Shown: piece after piece, positions 1-9,675 of the stretch | Layout: the number at the start of each line of letters is the position of its first letter | How positions within the stretch are numbered: the first letter of the stretch is position 1 | Assembly (NCBI GenBank): GCA_024231855.1 | Contig: JAAEQD010000286.1 | Coordinates: 1-57,051, forward strand | DNA length: 57,051 bases | Direction: 5' to 3' | Source: Candidatus Zixiibacteriota bacterium | GTDB lineage: Bacteria; Zixibacteria; MSB-5A5; UBA10806; 4484-95 | Notes under the pieces: generated by a model | Databases searched by the model: none | The model's input: the letters and a program-made list of their open reading frames with translations, nothing else | What the model was told of the DNA's origin: nothing | Position numbers and translations under genes: made by a program

Positions 1-718
1 TCAATAATGTGTATGTGGTCAGGGCCTGCCCGGCCGGCATACCCTTTTGAACCACACCTATGACAATACCGGCAATCACGTTGATAAGCGTGATCAAGAT
101 ACCGGCTATAGCGTCACCTCGAACGAATTTTGAAGCGCCATCCATCGCGCCGTAGAAATCGGCTTCCTTACTGATATCTTCGCGGCGCTGTCGGGCATCT
201 TCCTCAGTTAATAAACCGGCGTTGAGATCGGCATCAATGGCCATCTGTTTACCGGGCATCGCGTCCAGGGTAAACCTGGCGGCCACCTCGGCGATACGGC
301 CCGCGCCTTTGGTAATCACGACAAACTGGATGATGACCAGGATGGCAAAGATAATGAAACCAACTACATAATTACCGCCGACCACAAAATTGCCGAATGA
401 GGAGATAACTTCTCCAGCGTAAGCCTTACCGAGAATCAACCTGGTGGAGGCGACGTTTAATGACAGCCTGAATAACGTTATAATCAGCAGCAATCCGGGA
501 AATACCGACAGATCAAGTGGCCGCGTTATATACATCGTAACCAGCAGGATCACCAGTGATACGGTTATATTGAATGCCAGCAGAAAGTCCAGAAACTGCG
601 TCGGCATCGGCAATACCAGTATGGCCAGAATGGCAACTACCATAACTGCCAATACGATATCGGAGTATTCAGTCAGTTTGGTCAGGAATGATTGATTTTC
701 GGCGGTCAAATCAGCCAT
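1..718 (-). CDS. flhA: Flagellar export gate protein FlhA (N-terminal part, cut by window edge)
   Basis: FlhA is the large inner-membrane subunit of the flagellar type III export gate; it couples proton flow to substrate export. I translated the strand by hand: about 239 codons are open from the ATG to the left edge. The start reads [20 protein letters not shown], followed by hydrophobic segments, then the conserved block around [14 protein letters not shown] and a second block, [20 protein letters not shown], which is the FHIPEP signature. The cytoplasmic C-terminal domain lies outside the window. The ATG overlaps the flhB stop by one base (TAATG), so the two are translationally coupled. Identity is firm; only completeness is unknown. 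Confidence 0.97.
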   Translation of the reverse strand, partial: MADLTAENQSFLTKLTEYSDIVLAVMVVAILAILVLPMPTQFLDFLLAFNITVSLVILLVTMYITRPLDLSVFPGLLLIITLFRLSLNVASTRLILGKAYAGEVISSFGNFVVGGNYVVGFIIFAILVIIQFVVITKGAGRIAEVAARFTLDAMPGKQMAIDADLNAGLLTEEDARQRREDISKEADFYGAMDGASKFVRGDAIAGILITLINVIAGIVIGVVQKGMPAGQALTTYTLL

Positions 719-1782
719 TAGATATTACCTTTGAGTTTGTATACATAAGCCAGTACCTCGGCAACTGCCTTAAACAGCTTGGCCGGTATCTCCATGCCCA
801 CTTCAACAGATTTGAATAATGTTCTGGCTAGAGGTTTGTTTTCGACAATTGGAACACCGGCCTTTTTAGCGAGTTCCTTGATCCGCTCAGCCATCAGCCT
901 CTCGCCTTTGGCGACAACGGTCGGCGCCGGCATCGTCTCCAGATCGTATTTCAAAGCGACCGCGATATGGGTCGGATTGGTGACCACCACATCGGCCTTT
1001 TCGACTTCTTGAAGCATTCTGGCTCGGGCCATTTCGCGTTGGATTCGTTTGATCCTCATCTTGACCAACGGATCGCCTTCATGATGCTTCATTTCATCCT
1101 TGACCTCTTGCTTGGTCATTTTCAGCTTCTTCTCGAATTCGTATTTTTGATAGGCATAATCGAGAATCGCCAGAAGCAGCAACACACCGGCGGATCTGAG
1201 AAAGATTTTTACGGCAACCCTGGCAATAAATATAATTACCTGCCCAATCTCTTGATCGGCCAGCGGTATATAATTGTCTACTTCACCTTTATAGGTCAGA
1301 TAAGTTACATAACCGACAATTGCGATCTTAGTCGTGTCCCGAAACAGATTGAACACTGTTTTCATCGAGAACAGGTTTTTTAAACCCTTGAATATATCTA
1401 ACTTATCAAATTTTGGCTTGAGCGCTTTAGGTGATATTCCTATACCCACCTGAGCCATGTTAATAAGCAGCGCGACTAATCCCAGAAGAAGAATTATCGG
1501 CGCTACAAGAGTGATAAGGGTTTTGCCGTTTGTTAAAAAAAGTTCATAAAATTTCGTCGGTGTTATATCAACGCCAATTTGGCCAAGATTAAAACTGAAC
1601 GCGCCCATCCAGCCGGTCAACAGATGATTATGAAAGAACATCAGGGCCATAATACCGGTTAAAATAATAAAGACGGAGTTTAGCTCCTGCGATTTGCAGA
1701 CTTGCCCTTCTTTACGCGCGTCATCCCGCTTTTTGGGAGTTGGCTGTTCGGTTTTTTCGTCTTGACTGCTTTGCTCTGCCAT
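718..1782 (-). CDS. flhB: Flagellar export switch protein FlhB
   Basis: FlhB is the export-gate subunit that switches substrate class from rod/hook to filament by self-cleavage. The 354 residues have the usual layout: a charged N-terminus ([20 protein letters not shown]), four hydrophobic segments between about 30 and 210, and a cytoplasmic domain with the autocleavage motif N-P-T-H in [14 protein letters not shown]. Length matches the family. It lies two bases after fliR and overlaps flhA by one base, so it sits in a tight fliR-flhB-flhA unit that appears to be driven by its own sigma-54 site. No anomalies seen. Confidence 0.98.
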   Translation of the reverse strand: MAEQSSQDEKTEQPTPKKRDDARKEGQVCKSQELNSVFIILTGIMALMFFHNHLLTGWMGAFSFNLGQIGVDITPTKFYELFLTNGKTLITLVAPIILLLGLVALLINMAQVGIGISPKALKPKFDKLDIFKGLKNLFSMKTVFNLFRDTTKIAIVGYVTYLTYKGEVDNYIPLADQEIGQVIIFIARVAVKIFLRSAGVLLLLAILDYAYQKYEFEKKLKMTKQEVKDEMKHHEGDPLVKMRIKRIQREMARARMLQEVEKADVVVTNPTHIAVALKYDLETMPAPTVVAKGERLMAERIKELAKKAGVPIVENKPLARTLFKSVEVGMEIPAKLFKAVAEVLAYVYKLKGNI

Positions 1783-1784
1783 AA

Positions 1785-2570
1785 TTACGCCGGCCGCATG
1801 GCCATAATAAGGTTGTTTACGTTATTGCTTAATCCTTGAAGCAGTTTGGAAAACACATAGCCGACGATAGGCATGGAAGTCGCTAGCATGAGCAAACCGA
1901 CACTGATCTTCAAGGGGAAACCAACGATAAATATGTTCATCTGGGGGACTGTTCTTGCGATTATCCCCAGCGAAACGTCTAACAAAAAGAGAGTTACAAT
2001 ACATGGAGCGCCCAGCTTGACAGCCAGGCTCACCGTATCGACAATGGCTCGTACCATGATATCCGCGGATAAATTGGTAAATGTAACCTGCCCCAGTGGG
2101 ATCAATTGGAAACTGCCGGAAATCGCCGAAATTAACATGTGATGACCATTTAAAGAAAGGAAAATTAACATCGCCAAAATGAATTGGAATTGACCAATCA
2201 GGGGCACCTGAGCTTGCGAATTGGGATCGATGACGTTAACAATGCCAAATCCCATCTGCAATCCGATTATATTTCCGGCAAACTGTACCGCGATAAAGAG
2301 CAACAGCGATGTGAATCCAACTGCCAGCCCGGCCGCGATCTCTTTAACCAGCACGCCGGCCATGGCGAATAGATTCGGAGGTAGATCGACCTGAACATTG
2401 GACAGGGTGGGTAATAAGATGAGACTTAAAACAAGAATAAGCCCGATTTTTACCATCTTGGGCACATTGCGATGACCGAAAATCGGGGCGACAGTCATTA
2501 TTCCACCGACTCTTAATATGATCAGTAGAAGTTTTTCGAATTCAAGGGCACTAAACTGCAACAACGACAT
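1785..2570 (-). CDS. fliR: Flagellar export gate protein FliR
   Basis: FliR forms the core export-gate ring with FliP and FliQ. The 261 residues are almost all hydrophobic, with several membrane segments. The conserved block near residues 95-130 (NIIGLQMGFGIVNVIDPNSQ) is typical of FliR and its SctT relatives. The start MSLLQF is preceded by AGGAGG about ten bases upstream. Normally fliR directly follows fliQ; here fliQ lies about 5 kb away, across two secreted-protein genes, and fliR instead has a good sigma-54 promoter about 30 bases upstream. Function is not in doubt; the separation is the odd feature. Confidence 0.97.
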   Translation of the reverse strand: MSLLQFSALEFEKLLLIILRVGGIMTVAPIFGHRNVPKMVKIGLILVLSLILLPTLSNVQVDLPPNLFAMAGVLVKEIAAGLAVGFTSLLLFIAVQFAGNIIGLQMGFGIVNVIDPNSQAQVPLIGQFQFILAMLIFLSLNGHHMLISAISGSFQLIPLGQVTFTNLSADIMVRAIVDTVSLAVKLGAPCIVTLFLLDVSLGIIARTVPQMNIFIVGFPLKISVGLLMLATSMPIVGYVFSKLLQGLSNNVNNLIMAMRPA

Positions 2571-2599
2571 TAAGCATAATCCTCCTATGTCGCTGTTAA

Positions 2600-2616
2600 T
2601 GCAAAGCCTGTGCCGG
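2600..2616 (-). promoter_or_regulatory. Sigma-54 (-24/-12) promoter for fliR-flhB-flhA
   Basis: Minus strand reads CCGGCACAGGCTTTGCA: GG and GC elements exactly ten bases apart, close to the TGGCAC-N5-TTGCA consensus. The predicted start near 2589 leaves a short leader carrying the AGGAGG ribosome site of fliR. Two other flagellar sub-operons in the window have matching sites, which strengthens this one. Confidence 0.8.
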
Positions 2617-2913
2617 GGATTCTAAACCCGGAATATTGTTGTAACGCGTTGTGTATTAAAACGTTAAATATGAAATTATTGGTACGACCCTGGATTTTAA
2701 AAAACAAGGGGGAAAAATATTCCGATTGCTTGCAGAAGCTTTTTCCAAAAAGAGTTATTATCGTTAAGGACAATAACTTATTAGAAATACTTAATTTAGA
2801 AGCAATCCCCTACCCCATCCAAATCAAGTATCGACGAATTCATAGATTAATTAATCATTAAAATAGGAAATATGGGTTATTTGCTCAATAAATAGTAACT
2901 TCAGTTATATTAT
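2617..2913. other. AT-rich intergenic gap between the beta-helix gene and fliR
   Basis: About 300 bases with no gene I can support. A short plus-strand open frame exists (2610-2861) but has no ribosome site and no recognisable product. I see no convincing U-tailed terminator for the beta-helix gene that ends at 2914, so readthrough towards fliR is possible. An upstream activator site for the sigma-54 promoter could lie here, but I could not pick one out. Confidence 0.5.
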
Positions 2914-4200
2914 TTAGCGAAGTAACATCATTTTTATGATATTACCGTAGTCACTAGCCTCTAATCTGCAAAAATAAGTCCCGGATGATATGTTTTTGGT
3001 AATCCATGTTAGTTGATGATAGCCCGCTTGTTGCTCGGCATTGACAAGAGTTTCAACTTTCCTGCCAAGCAGATCATAAATTTCAATTGTAACAATGCCC
3101 GGCTTGGGTAAACTATATTTAATTATAGTCTGGTCGTTGAATGGATTAGGATAATTATTAAACAGCCAATATTTTTCAGGCACACTCTCATAGCCATAAA
3201 CACTATTCGGTATTTGATGATAGTAGAAAGCCCCGATATCGGCTGGAGAGCCGTCGGGATCAAACGGCGATTCAGGATTGCCGGCATCGATACAGGGAGA
3301 ATATTCCAGTAAATAAAAATCATTGAGTGAGAGATCGACAAACATCGGATCGATATCGATATTTCCTTCTCCCACCCAACCATCTTGGATATTGCAGTAT
3401 GAAAAGAACGTCAGAGAGTCGTCCTGAATAAATATTTCATTACCTAATTCGGCCGCGCAATTCTCCCAAAAAATCGTATTGATAATATTAGGGTTGGCGG
3501 CATGCTCGCAAAAAATACCACCGCCATCTGTTCCGGCGCTATTGTGGCAAATCGTATTATTCCTGATTGAGCCGCCGGAATGAGGCCGGAAATGCAATCC
3601 ACCGCCCCGCCAACTGCTATGGTTTTCCATTATTACATTATTACTGATTGCGGGACTGGACTGAATGCAGAAAATCCCGCCGCCGCTGCCATATACGCCA
3701 AGCGCGGCGTTTTCTTTTATTACATTATTACTTATTTTCGCGTTGGCGCCGGCGCGGCATTCTATTCCGCCACCATACTCGGCGTAATTTCCAGTAATAA
3801 CATTATATTCAATGCTGGGTCCAGAGTTTTCACAAAAAATACCACCGCCTTTGGTTGCCAGGCCGTTAGTGATAGTAAAACCGGTGATCATTGCCGGGCT
3901 GTCTTCGCCACAGTCAAAAGTTACTACTGATCCTGAAAAGTTGCCATCGATAATCGTCGATGAAATATATGAGGTATCACCGGTAGTTAAAAACAACGAC
4001 GCGACAACAATATCGCGTGCAAGAAAATTTATATTTTCAATATATACTCCAGGTTGGACTAAAACTGTATCGCCATTCACGCAGGCAGTAATACCGGTCC
4101 ATATAGTCGGCCGATCACCCGGAACATTTATAATGTGGGCCGACACGGATGAGATCGCTATGATGGCCATAAACGCGGTAAATATTTTGGTTATCATCAT
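2914..4200 (-). CDS. Secreted single-module parallel beta-helix protein with type IX-style sorting domain
   Basis: A 428-residue exported protein with a signal peptide (residues 1-22). The body is a right-handed parallel beta-helix: after INVPGDRPTIWTGI come repeated turns of the form GGGIFCEN-SGPSIEYNVI-TGNYAEYGGG. A GEGNIDIDPMFVD and SPCIDAGNPESP linker follows. The C-terminal about 85 residues (NNYPNPFNDQTIIKYSLP to KMMLLR) form the FlgD-like, Por-type sorting domain. It resembles one module of the three-module neighbour upstream, so the two are probably local duplicates. Such helices often bind or cleave polysaccharide, but no catalytic residues can be named here; a surface or adhesive role is equally likely. 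It lies inside the flagellar cluster, same strand, between fliQ and fliR. Confidence 0.85.
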   Translation of the reverse strand: MMITKIFTAFMAIIAISSVSAHIINVPGDRPTIWTGITACVNGDTVLVQPGVYIENINFLARDIVVASLFLTTGDTSYISSTIIDGNFSGSVVTFDCGEDSPAMITGFTITNGLATKGGGIFCENSGPSIEYNVITGNYAEYGGGIECRAGANAKISNNVIKENAALGVYGSGGGIFCIQSSPAISNNVIMENHSSWRGGGLHFRPHSGGSIRNNTICHNSAGTDGGGIFCEHAANPNIINTIFWENCAAELGNEIFIQDDSLTFFSYCNIQDGWVGEGNIDIDPMFVDLSLNDFYLLEYSPCIDAGNPESPFDPDGSPADIGAFYYHQIPNSVYGYESVPEKYWLFNNYPNPFNDQTIIKYSLPKPGIVTIEIYDLLGRKVETLVNAEQQAGYHQLTWITKNISSGTYFCRLEASDYGNIIKMMLLR

Positions 4201-4267
4201 TGCTCCTATTCATCTTATAGCTATTAATCAGCTTCATTTACAAAAGAGTATTATTATAGTATAATTT

Positions 4268-4295
4268 AATATAGTATAAATTTACTAAATGTCAA
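4268..4295 (-). promoter_or_regulatory. Sigma-70-type promoter of the 428-residue beta-helix gene
   Basis: On the minus strand TTGACA and TATATT are separated by 16 bases, about 70 bases upstream of the start codon. The same TTGACA-N16-TATATT arrangement precedes the neighbouring 1021-residue paralogue. Confidence 0.65.
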
Positions 4296-4394
4296 TAATT
4301 TTGGATTGGGGCGCTATCTGGTCACAGCTCGTTTAGAAAATCAATAATATCCCAGATCGATACAGCTATCAACTACAGACGATCAACGTCCTAC

Positions 4395-7300
4395 TTAACG
4401 CAATAGCATCATCTTCCGGCTGATCCGGCTTTTCTCGGTTTCGAGTACATAAAAATACAAGCCGGAGGAATAACCATCAGCTTGCCAGATCACCCGATGC
4501 ATGCCTGCCTCATGTTCACCGGCGGCTAACTCTTCAACCTTACGGCCAAGAATGTCATAAACAGTCAGATTAACATCCTCTGATCTAGGTAAAGAAAAAT
4601 ATATTGAAGTTGAAGCGTTGAATGGGTTGGGATAGTTTTGAGTTATCGATAACTTATAAGGCAAGTAAGAAATATCTTGAATATCAGTCATTTGATTATA
4701 GTAAAATGCCCCGATATCGACCCTTGTACTGTCAGGATCAAGCGGAGACTCCGGATTACCGGCATCTATACACGGAGAGCTTGGCTGCAGATGAAAATCA
4801 CCGTTTTGGTGATCGACGAATTGAGGATCGGCATTGATATTACCTTCTCCGTCCCAACCTCCCTCAATATTGCAATAAGATAAATAAGTCCCGGATCCAA
4901 TATTTATTTCATTATTGCCAACTTCAGCGCTATCTCCCCAGAGAATACAGTTTTCAACAAGACTATATCCACCCCCCACATTCATCCCTCCTCCGCCTGA
5001 AATGGCGAAGTTTTCACTAAAAGTATTATTACGAAAGCGAGAAAATACAGCCGAACAATAAACTCCTCCACCACAATACGCCATATTTGACGCGATTAAA
5101 TTGTTATTGATCTCAGGCAGTGAGCTGGCGCTGCAAAAAATGCCCCCACCCCAACCGGCATATGAAAAACCATTTTCTTTTATCACATTATTATAGATTA
5201 GTGCGTTCGCTTCAAATATGCATAAGCCGGAACCCCAGGTTGACGCGGAGTTGTCGGCCACTACATTATCTTTAACTATGGGATCGCAATGGCCACAATA
5301 AATCCCGCCGCCTCTATTATCAGAAATATTGTCGCGAATATAATTATTGCTGATTATAGCATCGGAATAGGAGCAGCTAACTCCGCCGCCACTTGACGCA
5401 AATCCATTTTGAATAGTGAATCCGATGACTGCCGGAAATCCATTATCGATGTTTCTAAATTTTACTACCGAACCTGATGAATCCCCATCTATTATAGTCT
5501 GTGATATATAATTAGTATCTCCGCTAGTTAAAAACAACGATCCCAATACGATACTACGTCCATAGATATATACATTCTCGACATAAATACCCGGATCAAC
5601 CAATACCGTATCACCATCCACGCTGGCATCGACACCTTCCTGGATCGATAAATAATCTGCCGGAATATTTATTACCCGATCCCTATAATGATAATAAAGC
5701 GCTCCCATGTCGGCTCTTGTCCCATCTGAATCATAAGGCGAATCAGGATCGCCGGCATCGATGCAAGGCGAGCCTGCCTGAAGTTGAAAATCACCATTCT
5801 CGGCATCGACAAACAGCGGATCAATATCGATATTCCCTTCGCCTTCCCATCCGCCTTCCACATTACAATAAGATACAATTGGCTCATTACCGCGAATGCT
5901 CTGAGGTTCATTTCCCCAAAATATTGTATTGGCAACTAGCGGATATGAGTTTACGCAGACAAGTCCTCCACCGCCATAATTAGGTCCGGTTGAATTACCA
6001 TAAATAGTATTATTTACTATCCTTGGATTCGAATTGTCGCGGCAGCCGATTCCGCCGCCGGCAATGTAAGCGTAATTTCCATAAATAATATTGAAAGCAA
6101 TCAAAGGGCTTGAATTAATACAGGCAATGCCGCCACCACCACTATATATTCCCTGTACTATATTGTTTCTTATTACATTATTTCTAATAATAGGATTCGA
6201 GTTGTAACAATAAATGCCCGCCCCCTCGATAGCATTACCTTCCTGGATCGTAAATCCAATTATGGCGGCCGTACTGTCTTCACCGTTTTCAAAAGCGACA
6301 TTTGGTCCGCCATCGCTGATAATCGTTGAAGAAATATACGAGGTATCTCCTGTCATTAAAAATAACGATCCAAGAACTACATTATGTCCATAAAAATTAA
6401 TATCCTCGTCGTATATACCGGGCCTGACTATGATTGTATCCTTATCAAGACTACCGTTAATAGCCGATTGAATATCCGGATAATCATCAGGAACATAGAT
6501 TACAATCCCCGTATGAGGAAGATAGCCACCTCCATAAGCGCCTATATCGCTGCGTGATGTTCCCATCCCATTCAAGCAACTCATTATACTATCTGATACT
6601 TGATAATCCCCGGCATCGATACATGGCGAATCGATAGTATCGCCGCATTCTATCCCCATTAAATAGAAATCACCATTATCAGGATAGCGAAACAAAGGAT
6701 CAGTATTGATATTGCCTTCGCCTTCCCAGCCGCCTTGAATATCGCAATGAGAGAAGCTTGGTGAAGATTCAAATAAATTGATTTCGCGTCCCGGCACCGA
6801 GTTATTGTTCCAAAATATAGTATTTATGATTATGGGATTGGAATTGTAGCAAAATATCCCCCCACCGGATGTAGAATCCCCGTAATTCGCGGCTACCGTA
6901 TTGTTAATAATCAAAGGATCGGAATGCCATAACGAAATTCCGCTTCCGCTAGCTTCTATACATCTATTTCCGGTTATCAAATTATTCGCTATTACAGGAT
7001 TCGCATAGCTACAATTGATCCCTCCGCCTCCGGCGTAGTTTGCCATATTATCTTTAATAATATTATATTTAATGATCGGATTCGAGTGAAAACAGACAAC
7101 ACCGCCACGGACAGACTGCGCCCCGTTTTGAATCGTAAAACCAGTTAAAATAGTAGTACTGTCCTCCACATTCTCTATTCTAACGACGCTTCCTGATGAA
7201 TCTCCATCAATAATGGTGGTTGAAATATATGATGCGTCTCCCGTTGTTAAAAATAGCGAACCAAGTACAATACAATGACCATTAAATTCAATATTCTCTA

Positions 7301-7460
7301 TATATGCTCCCGGCTGTACCAGCACAGTATCGCCATTTACGCTGGCATCGATACCGGCCTGGATGGATGGTTGATCTTCCGGCACATTGATAACGGTTGC
7401 TGACACAGTTGACAAAGCTAAAGATGTAGATATTAAAATTAATATCAACAATACTTTCAT
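4395..7460 (-). CDS. Secreted three-module parallel beta-helix protein with type IX-style sorting domain
   Basis: A 1021-residue exported protein with signal peptide (1-22). It is built of three tandem copies of one module (about residues 23-318, 319-594 and 595-925). Each starts with a VxNVPxDxPSIQxGI-like entry, then GDTVLVxPGxY, IVLGSLFLTTGD and IIDGDSSGSVV-type stretches, then beta-helix turns rich in GGGI, and closes with GWEGEGNI-DPLF and SPCIDAGD. The last about 85 residues (QNYPNPFNASTSIYFSLP to KMMLLR) are the Por/FlgD-like sorting domain. Substrate is unknown; repeated Cys/Asn turns are typical of the fold and not catalytic evidence. The downstream gene is a single-module version. 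No terminator is visible between fliQ and this gene, so it may be read through from the flagellar operon as well as from its own promoter. Confidence 0.87.
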   Translation of the reverse strand: MKVLLILILISTSLALSTVSATVINVPEDQPSIQAGIDASVNGDTVLVQPGAYIENIEFNGHCIVLGSLFLTTGDASYISTTIIDGDSSGSVVRIENVEDSTTILTGFTIQNGAQSVRGGVVCFHSNPIIKYNIIKDNMANYAGGGGINCSYANPVIANNLITGNRCIEASGSGISLWHSDPLIINNTVAANYGDSTSGGGIFCYNSNPIIINTIFWNNNSVPGREINLFESSPSFSHCDIQGGWEGEGNINTDPLFRYPDNGDFYLMGIECGDTIDSPCIDAGDYQVSDSIMSCLNGMGTSRSDIGAYGGGYLPHTGIVIYVPDDYPDIQSAINGSLDKDTIIVRPGIYDEDINFYGHNVVLGSLFLMTGDTSYISSTIISDGGPNVAFENGEDSTAAIIGFTIQEGNAIEGAGIYCYNSNPIIRNNVIRNNIVQGIYSGGGGIACINSSPLIAFNIIYGNYAYIAGGGIGCRDNSNPRIVNNTIYGNSTGPNYGGGGLVCVNSYPLVANTIFWGNEPQSIRGNEPIVSYCNVEGGWEGEGNIDIDPLFVDAENGDFQLQAGSPCIDAGDPDSPYDSDGTRADMGALYYHYRDRVINIPADYLSIQEGVDASVDGDTVLVDPGIYVENVYIYGRSIVLGSLFLTSGDTNYISQTIIDGDSSGSVVKFRNIDNGFPAVIGFTIQNGFASSGGGVSCSYSDAIISNNYIRDNISDNRGGGIYCGHCDPIVKDNVVADNSASTWGSGLCIFEANALIYNNVIKENGFSYAGWGGGIFCSASSLPEINNNLIASNMAYCGGGVYCSAVFSRFRNNTFSENFAISGGGGMNVGGGYSLVENCILWGDSAEVGNNEINIGSGTYLSYCNIEGGWDGEGNINADPQFVDHQNGDFHLQPSSPCIDAGNPESPLDPDSTRVDIGAFYYNQMTDIQDISYLPYKLSITQNYPNPFNASTSIYFSLPRSEDVNLTVYDILGRKVEELAAGEHEAGMHRVIWQADGYSSGLYFYVLETEKSRISRKMMLLR

Positions 7461-7529
7461 TATTCTTTCCTAATTAAAAGTTGGCGATCTGCCGATTTCA
7501 ATGAGGCCGAGCGTAATAACATATAATAC

Positions 7530-7557
7530 AATATAGTAAATATAGTCTATCTGTCAA
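7530..7557 (-). promoter_or_regulatory. Sigma-70-type promoter of the 1021-residue beta-helix gene
   Basis: Minus strand: TTGACA, 16-base spacer, TATATT, about 70 bases before the start codon. It lies just past the fliQ stop codon, so it provides independent transcription of the secreted-protein pair. Confidence 0.65.
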
Positions 7558-7589
7558 GGAAATTATGATTAACGATTACAGCAGGGCGG

Positions 7590-7859
7590 TTATTGCGCCA
7601 ACTGTGGAATACTCTCCAGAAGCTGAGTCGTAAAGCTCAGAAGCGTACTTATCATCCAGGGCAAAAAGACAATCAGCGCCAGGGCGACTGAGATGATCTT
7701 GGGAATAAAGGTCAGGGTCATCTCATGAATCTGGGTTATCGCCTGCAAAATAGCTATACATAAGCCGATCGTCAGAGAAAAGACCAACATGGGCGATGCC
7801 ACCAGAAGAACTGTATAAATCGCGGAACGGCCCAATGAGATAACATATTGCAAATCCAT
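7590..7859 (-). CDS. fliQ: Flagellar export gate protein FliQ
   Basis: A small gate subunit with two membrane hairpin helices. The 89 residues show the family pattern: an N-terminal MDLQYVISLGRSAIYTVLLV helix, a short loop TQIHEMTLTFIPKI containing the conserved Q-x-x-E-x-T-L-x-F-x-P-K motif, and a second helix. The start is preceded by GAGG. It follows fliP by 34 bases. Downstream, where fliR is expected, two secreted beta-helix genes are found instead. Confidence 0.97.
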   Translation of the reverse strand: MDLQYVISLGRSAIYTVLLVASPMLVFSLTIGLCIAILQAITQIHEMTLTFIPKIISVALALIVFLPWMISTLLSFTTQLLESIPQLAQ

Positions 7860-7893
7860 ATCTAAAACCTCTATTTAAAATTCTTTCTAATCG

Positions 7894-8643
7894 TCAGTTA
7901 AAACTCGCCATTATCGATTTAACGATCAAATACCATCCGTCAACCAATACAAACAGAAGTATCTTAAACGGCAGCGAAACCATTATCGGCGGCAGCATCA
8001 GCATACCCATAGCCATCAATACCGAGGCCACGACCATGTCGATAATCAGAAACGGTATAAACAGTATAAAGCTAATCTGAAATGCTGTCCGCAACTCGGA
8101 GATTACGAAGCCGGGAATGATCAGGTAAGTCGGCAGATCAGCCTGAGTTTCGGGCTTATCCATCCCGGAAAGAGACACGAATAACGCCAGGTCCTTTTCC
8201 CTCACCTGTTTGAGCATGAAAGTTCTGATCGGTTCAATACCTATATCATAGGCTTCTTCCTGCGTGAGTTCCTCGTTGAGATAAGGCTGAAGCGCCTCGT
8301 TATTTACCTTACTGATAGTCGGCGCCATTATGAAAACGGTTAAAATCAGCGCCAGGCCGACTAACAGTTGATTGGGCGGCATCTGATGTGTACCTATCGC
8401 GTGCCTGAGGAATGAAAATACAACGACTATTCTGACAAACGATGTCAGCATTATTATTATCGACGGCGCCAGAGTCAGCACTGTCAGCATCAATAGTATC
8501 TGAAGCGTAACCGATAGGTCCTTGGCGTCTTCGCTTTCGTCTACTTCAACCGAAATTTTCGGCAAGGACGTTTGGGCCGAGGCCGTGTTGCCCAGCACCA
8601 TTAACAGCATCATAGAAATCAGGACAATCTTTAGTAACTTCAT
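7894..8643 (-). CDS. fliP: Flagellar export gate protein FliP
   Basis: FliP is the main pore-forming subunit of the export gate. The 249 residues start with a cleavable signal-like segment ([20 protein letters not shown]), usual for FliP. They contain the signatures PSIIIMLTSFVRIVVVFSFLR and QMPPNQLLVGLALILTVFIM, and the C-terminal DMVVASVLMAMGMLMLPP block. The start overlaps the fliO stop (ATGA). All expected regions are present. Confidence 0.98.
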   Translation of the reverse strand: MKLLKIVLISMMLLMVLGNTASAQTSLPKISVEVDESEDAKDLSVTLQILLMLTVLTLAPSIIIMLTSFVRIVVVFSFLRHAIGTHQMPPNQLLVGLALILTVFIMAPTISKVNNEALQPYLNEELTQEEAYDIGIEPIRTFMLKQVREKDLALFVSLSGMDKPETQADLPTYLIIPGFVISELRTAFQISFILFIPFLIIDMVVASVLMAMGMLMLPPIMVSLPFKILLFVLVDGWYLIVKSIMASFN

Positions 8644-9071
8644 CTTTTCAAAACCGATCTTAAAACGTTTTGAAATCCTTTGGGCTTCTCGGCAGAGGTT
8701 TGAAATGAAGCTACCTCTTCAGTGGAGAGTTCCTTGATCAGATTAACCGAGTTATCCCCTACTCCCAACACCGAATAAGACATACCGAGCTTAACAATGT
8801 AAAGGCTTTGCTTCGGCGTTAGATAGGATTTACCGACGATTTTGATTAAATCATTGCCGTTAGGCATCGTTCGGCTACCGATTTTTTTCAACATGAACAC
8901 GGTGAAGTAAATCAGACCGACTATTATAATCAACGAAACAATAAGCTTGAATATTATCGAGGCAATACCCGGACTGTAATTGACGTCCGGTACCTGGGGC
9001 ATTGTCGAGAGAGTATCCTGGGCATACGCTGATAAAGGGATCAACACTAAAACAACAGCAATCAATTTCAT
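8640..9071 (-). CDS. fliO: Flagellar assembly protein FliO
   Basis: FliO is a membrane protein that helps assemble the FliP/FliR gate. The 143-residue product has a signal-like N-terminus ([17 protein letters not shown]), a single strong membrane helix at about residues 37-62, then the conserved basic and hydrophobic cytoplasmic region [20 protein letters not shown], which marks the FliO/YscJ-associated family. It overlaps fliN by four bases and fliP by four. Sequence similarity in this family is low, but position and the [10 protein letters not shown] motif make the call firm. Confidence 0.93.
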   Translation of the reverse strand: MKLIAVVLVLIPLSAYAQDTLSTMPQVPDVNYSPGIASIIFKLIVSLIIIVGLIYFTVFMLKKIGSRTMPNGNDLIKIVGKSYLTPKQSLYIVKLGMSYSVLGVGDNSVNLIKELSTEEVASFQTSAEKPKGFQNVLRSVLKR

Positions 9072-9667
9072 TGTAGGCTCCTGATCCTTTCGGGTCGTGA
9101 AACCATACTGGTTATACGAACCCCGAAGTTTTCATCTATAACCACTACTTCGCCCTTGGCCAACAATTTATTGTTAATCAGCAGATCAACCGGTTCGCCG
9201 GCCAATTTATCGAGTTCGACAACCGACCCGGGACCCAGATTCAGGATATCCTCGATAGCCATAGAGGTGCGCCCAAGTTCAATAGCGATCGGCAATGACA
9301 CATCCATCAACATATCAAGGTTTTTGGATTCCGCTTTTGCCGGACCGGTGAACTGATTAAATGACGCTTTCTCAACGACAGGCTCAGTTTCCTCTATAGC
9401 GGCGGCGGTTTCCATTTCCATCATTCTGAGCATCTCTGCCTCGGCGTCGGCCTCGCTCGCGTCATTTTCGTTGACTACCTTATCGAGTTGTTCACCGGAA
9501 TCCGGTTCGGTCTTTCCCAAATCCATATCCGGCATTTTAACATCATCCGGCGGGGATGATTCAACCGATGATTCCTCCGATGGCCCTGAATCTTCCGGGC
9601 TTTCCGGAGGAACATCAGGCTGTTTATTCAATTCGTCGTCATTTAATTGAGATTGTTCTTCAGACAT
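9068..9667 (-). CDS. fliN: Flagellar motor switch protein FliN with long acidic N-terminal extension
   Basis: FliN forms the lower C-ring of the switch and binds CheY-P and FliH. The C-terminal about 80 residues are the SpoA/FliMN domain ([52 protein letters not shown]). The first about 110 residues are an acidic, Pro/Ser/Glu-rich segment not needed for the fold. An in-frame ATG twelve bases upstream exists, but the chosen ATG (MSEEQSQ) has GAGG at six bases, which also overlaps the fliM stop. About 199 residues, longer than minimal FliN and more like variants carrying an extra N-terminal tail. Confidence 0.95.
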   Translation of the reverse strand: MSEEQSQLNDDELNKQPDVPPESPEDSGPSEESSVESSPPDDVKMPDMDLGKTEPDSGEQLDKVVNENDASEADAEAEMLRMMEMETAAAIEETEPVVEKASFNQFTGPAKAESKNLDMLMDVSLPIAIELGRTSMAIEDILNLGPGSVVELDKLAGEPVDLLINNKLLAKGEVVVIDENFGVRITSMVSRPERIRSLQ

Positions 9668-9675
9668 ACCAAACC

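Noticed and set aside
444..695. Plus-strand open frame antisense to flhA
   Set aside because: Shadow of the flhA coding frame; no ribosome site and no family resemblance.
2613..2632. Short CCGGG/CCCGG stem near the fliR promoter as terminator
   Set aside because: Only five base pairs, no T-tract, and it overlaps the -24 element; likely chance.
2610..2861. Plus-strand 83-codon frame in the fliR upstream gap
   Set aside because: No ribosome site, odd composition, and it would run through the sigma-54 site; not supported as a gene.
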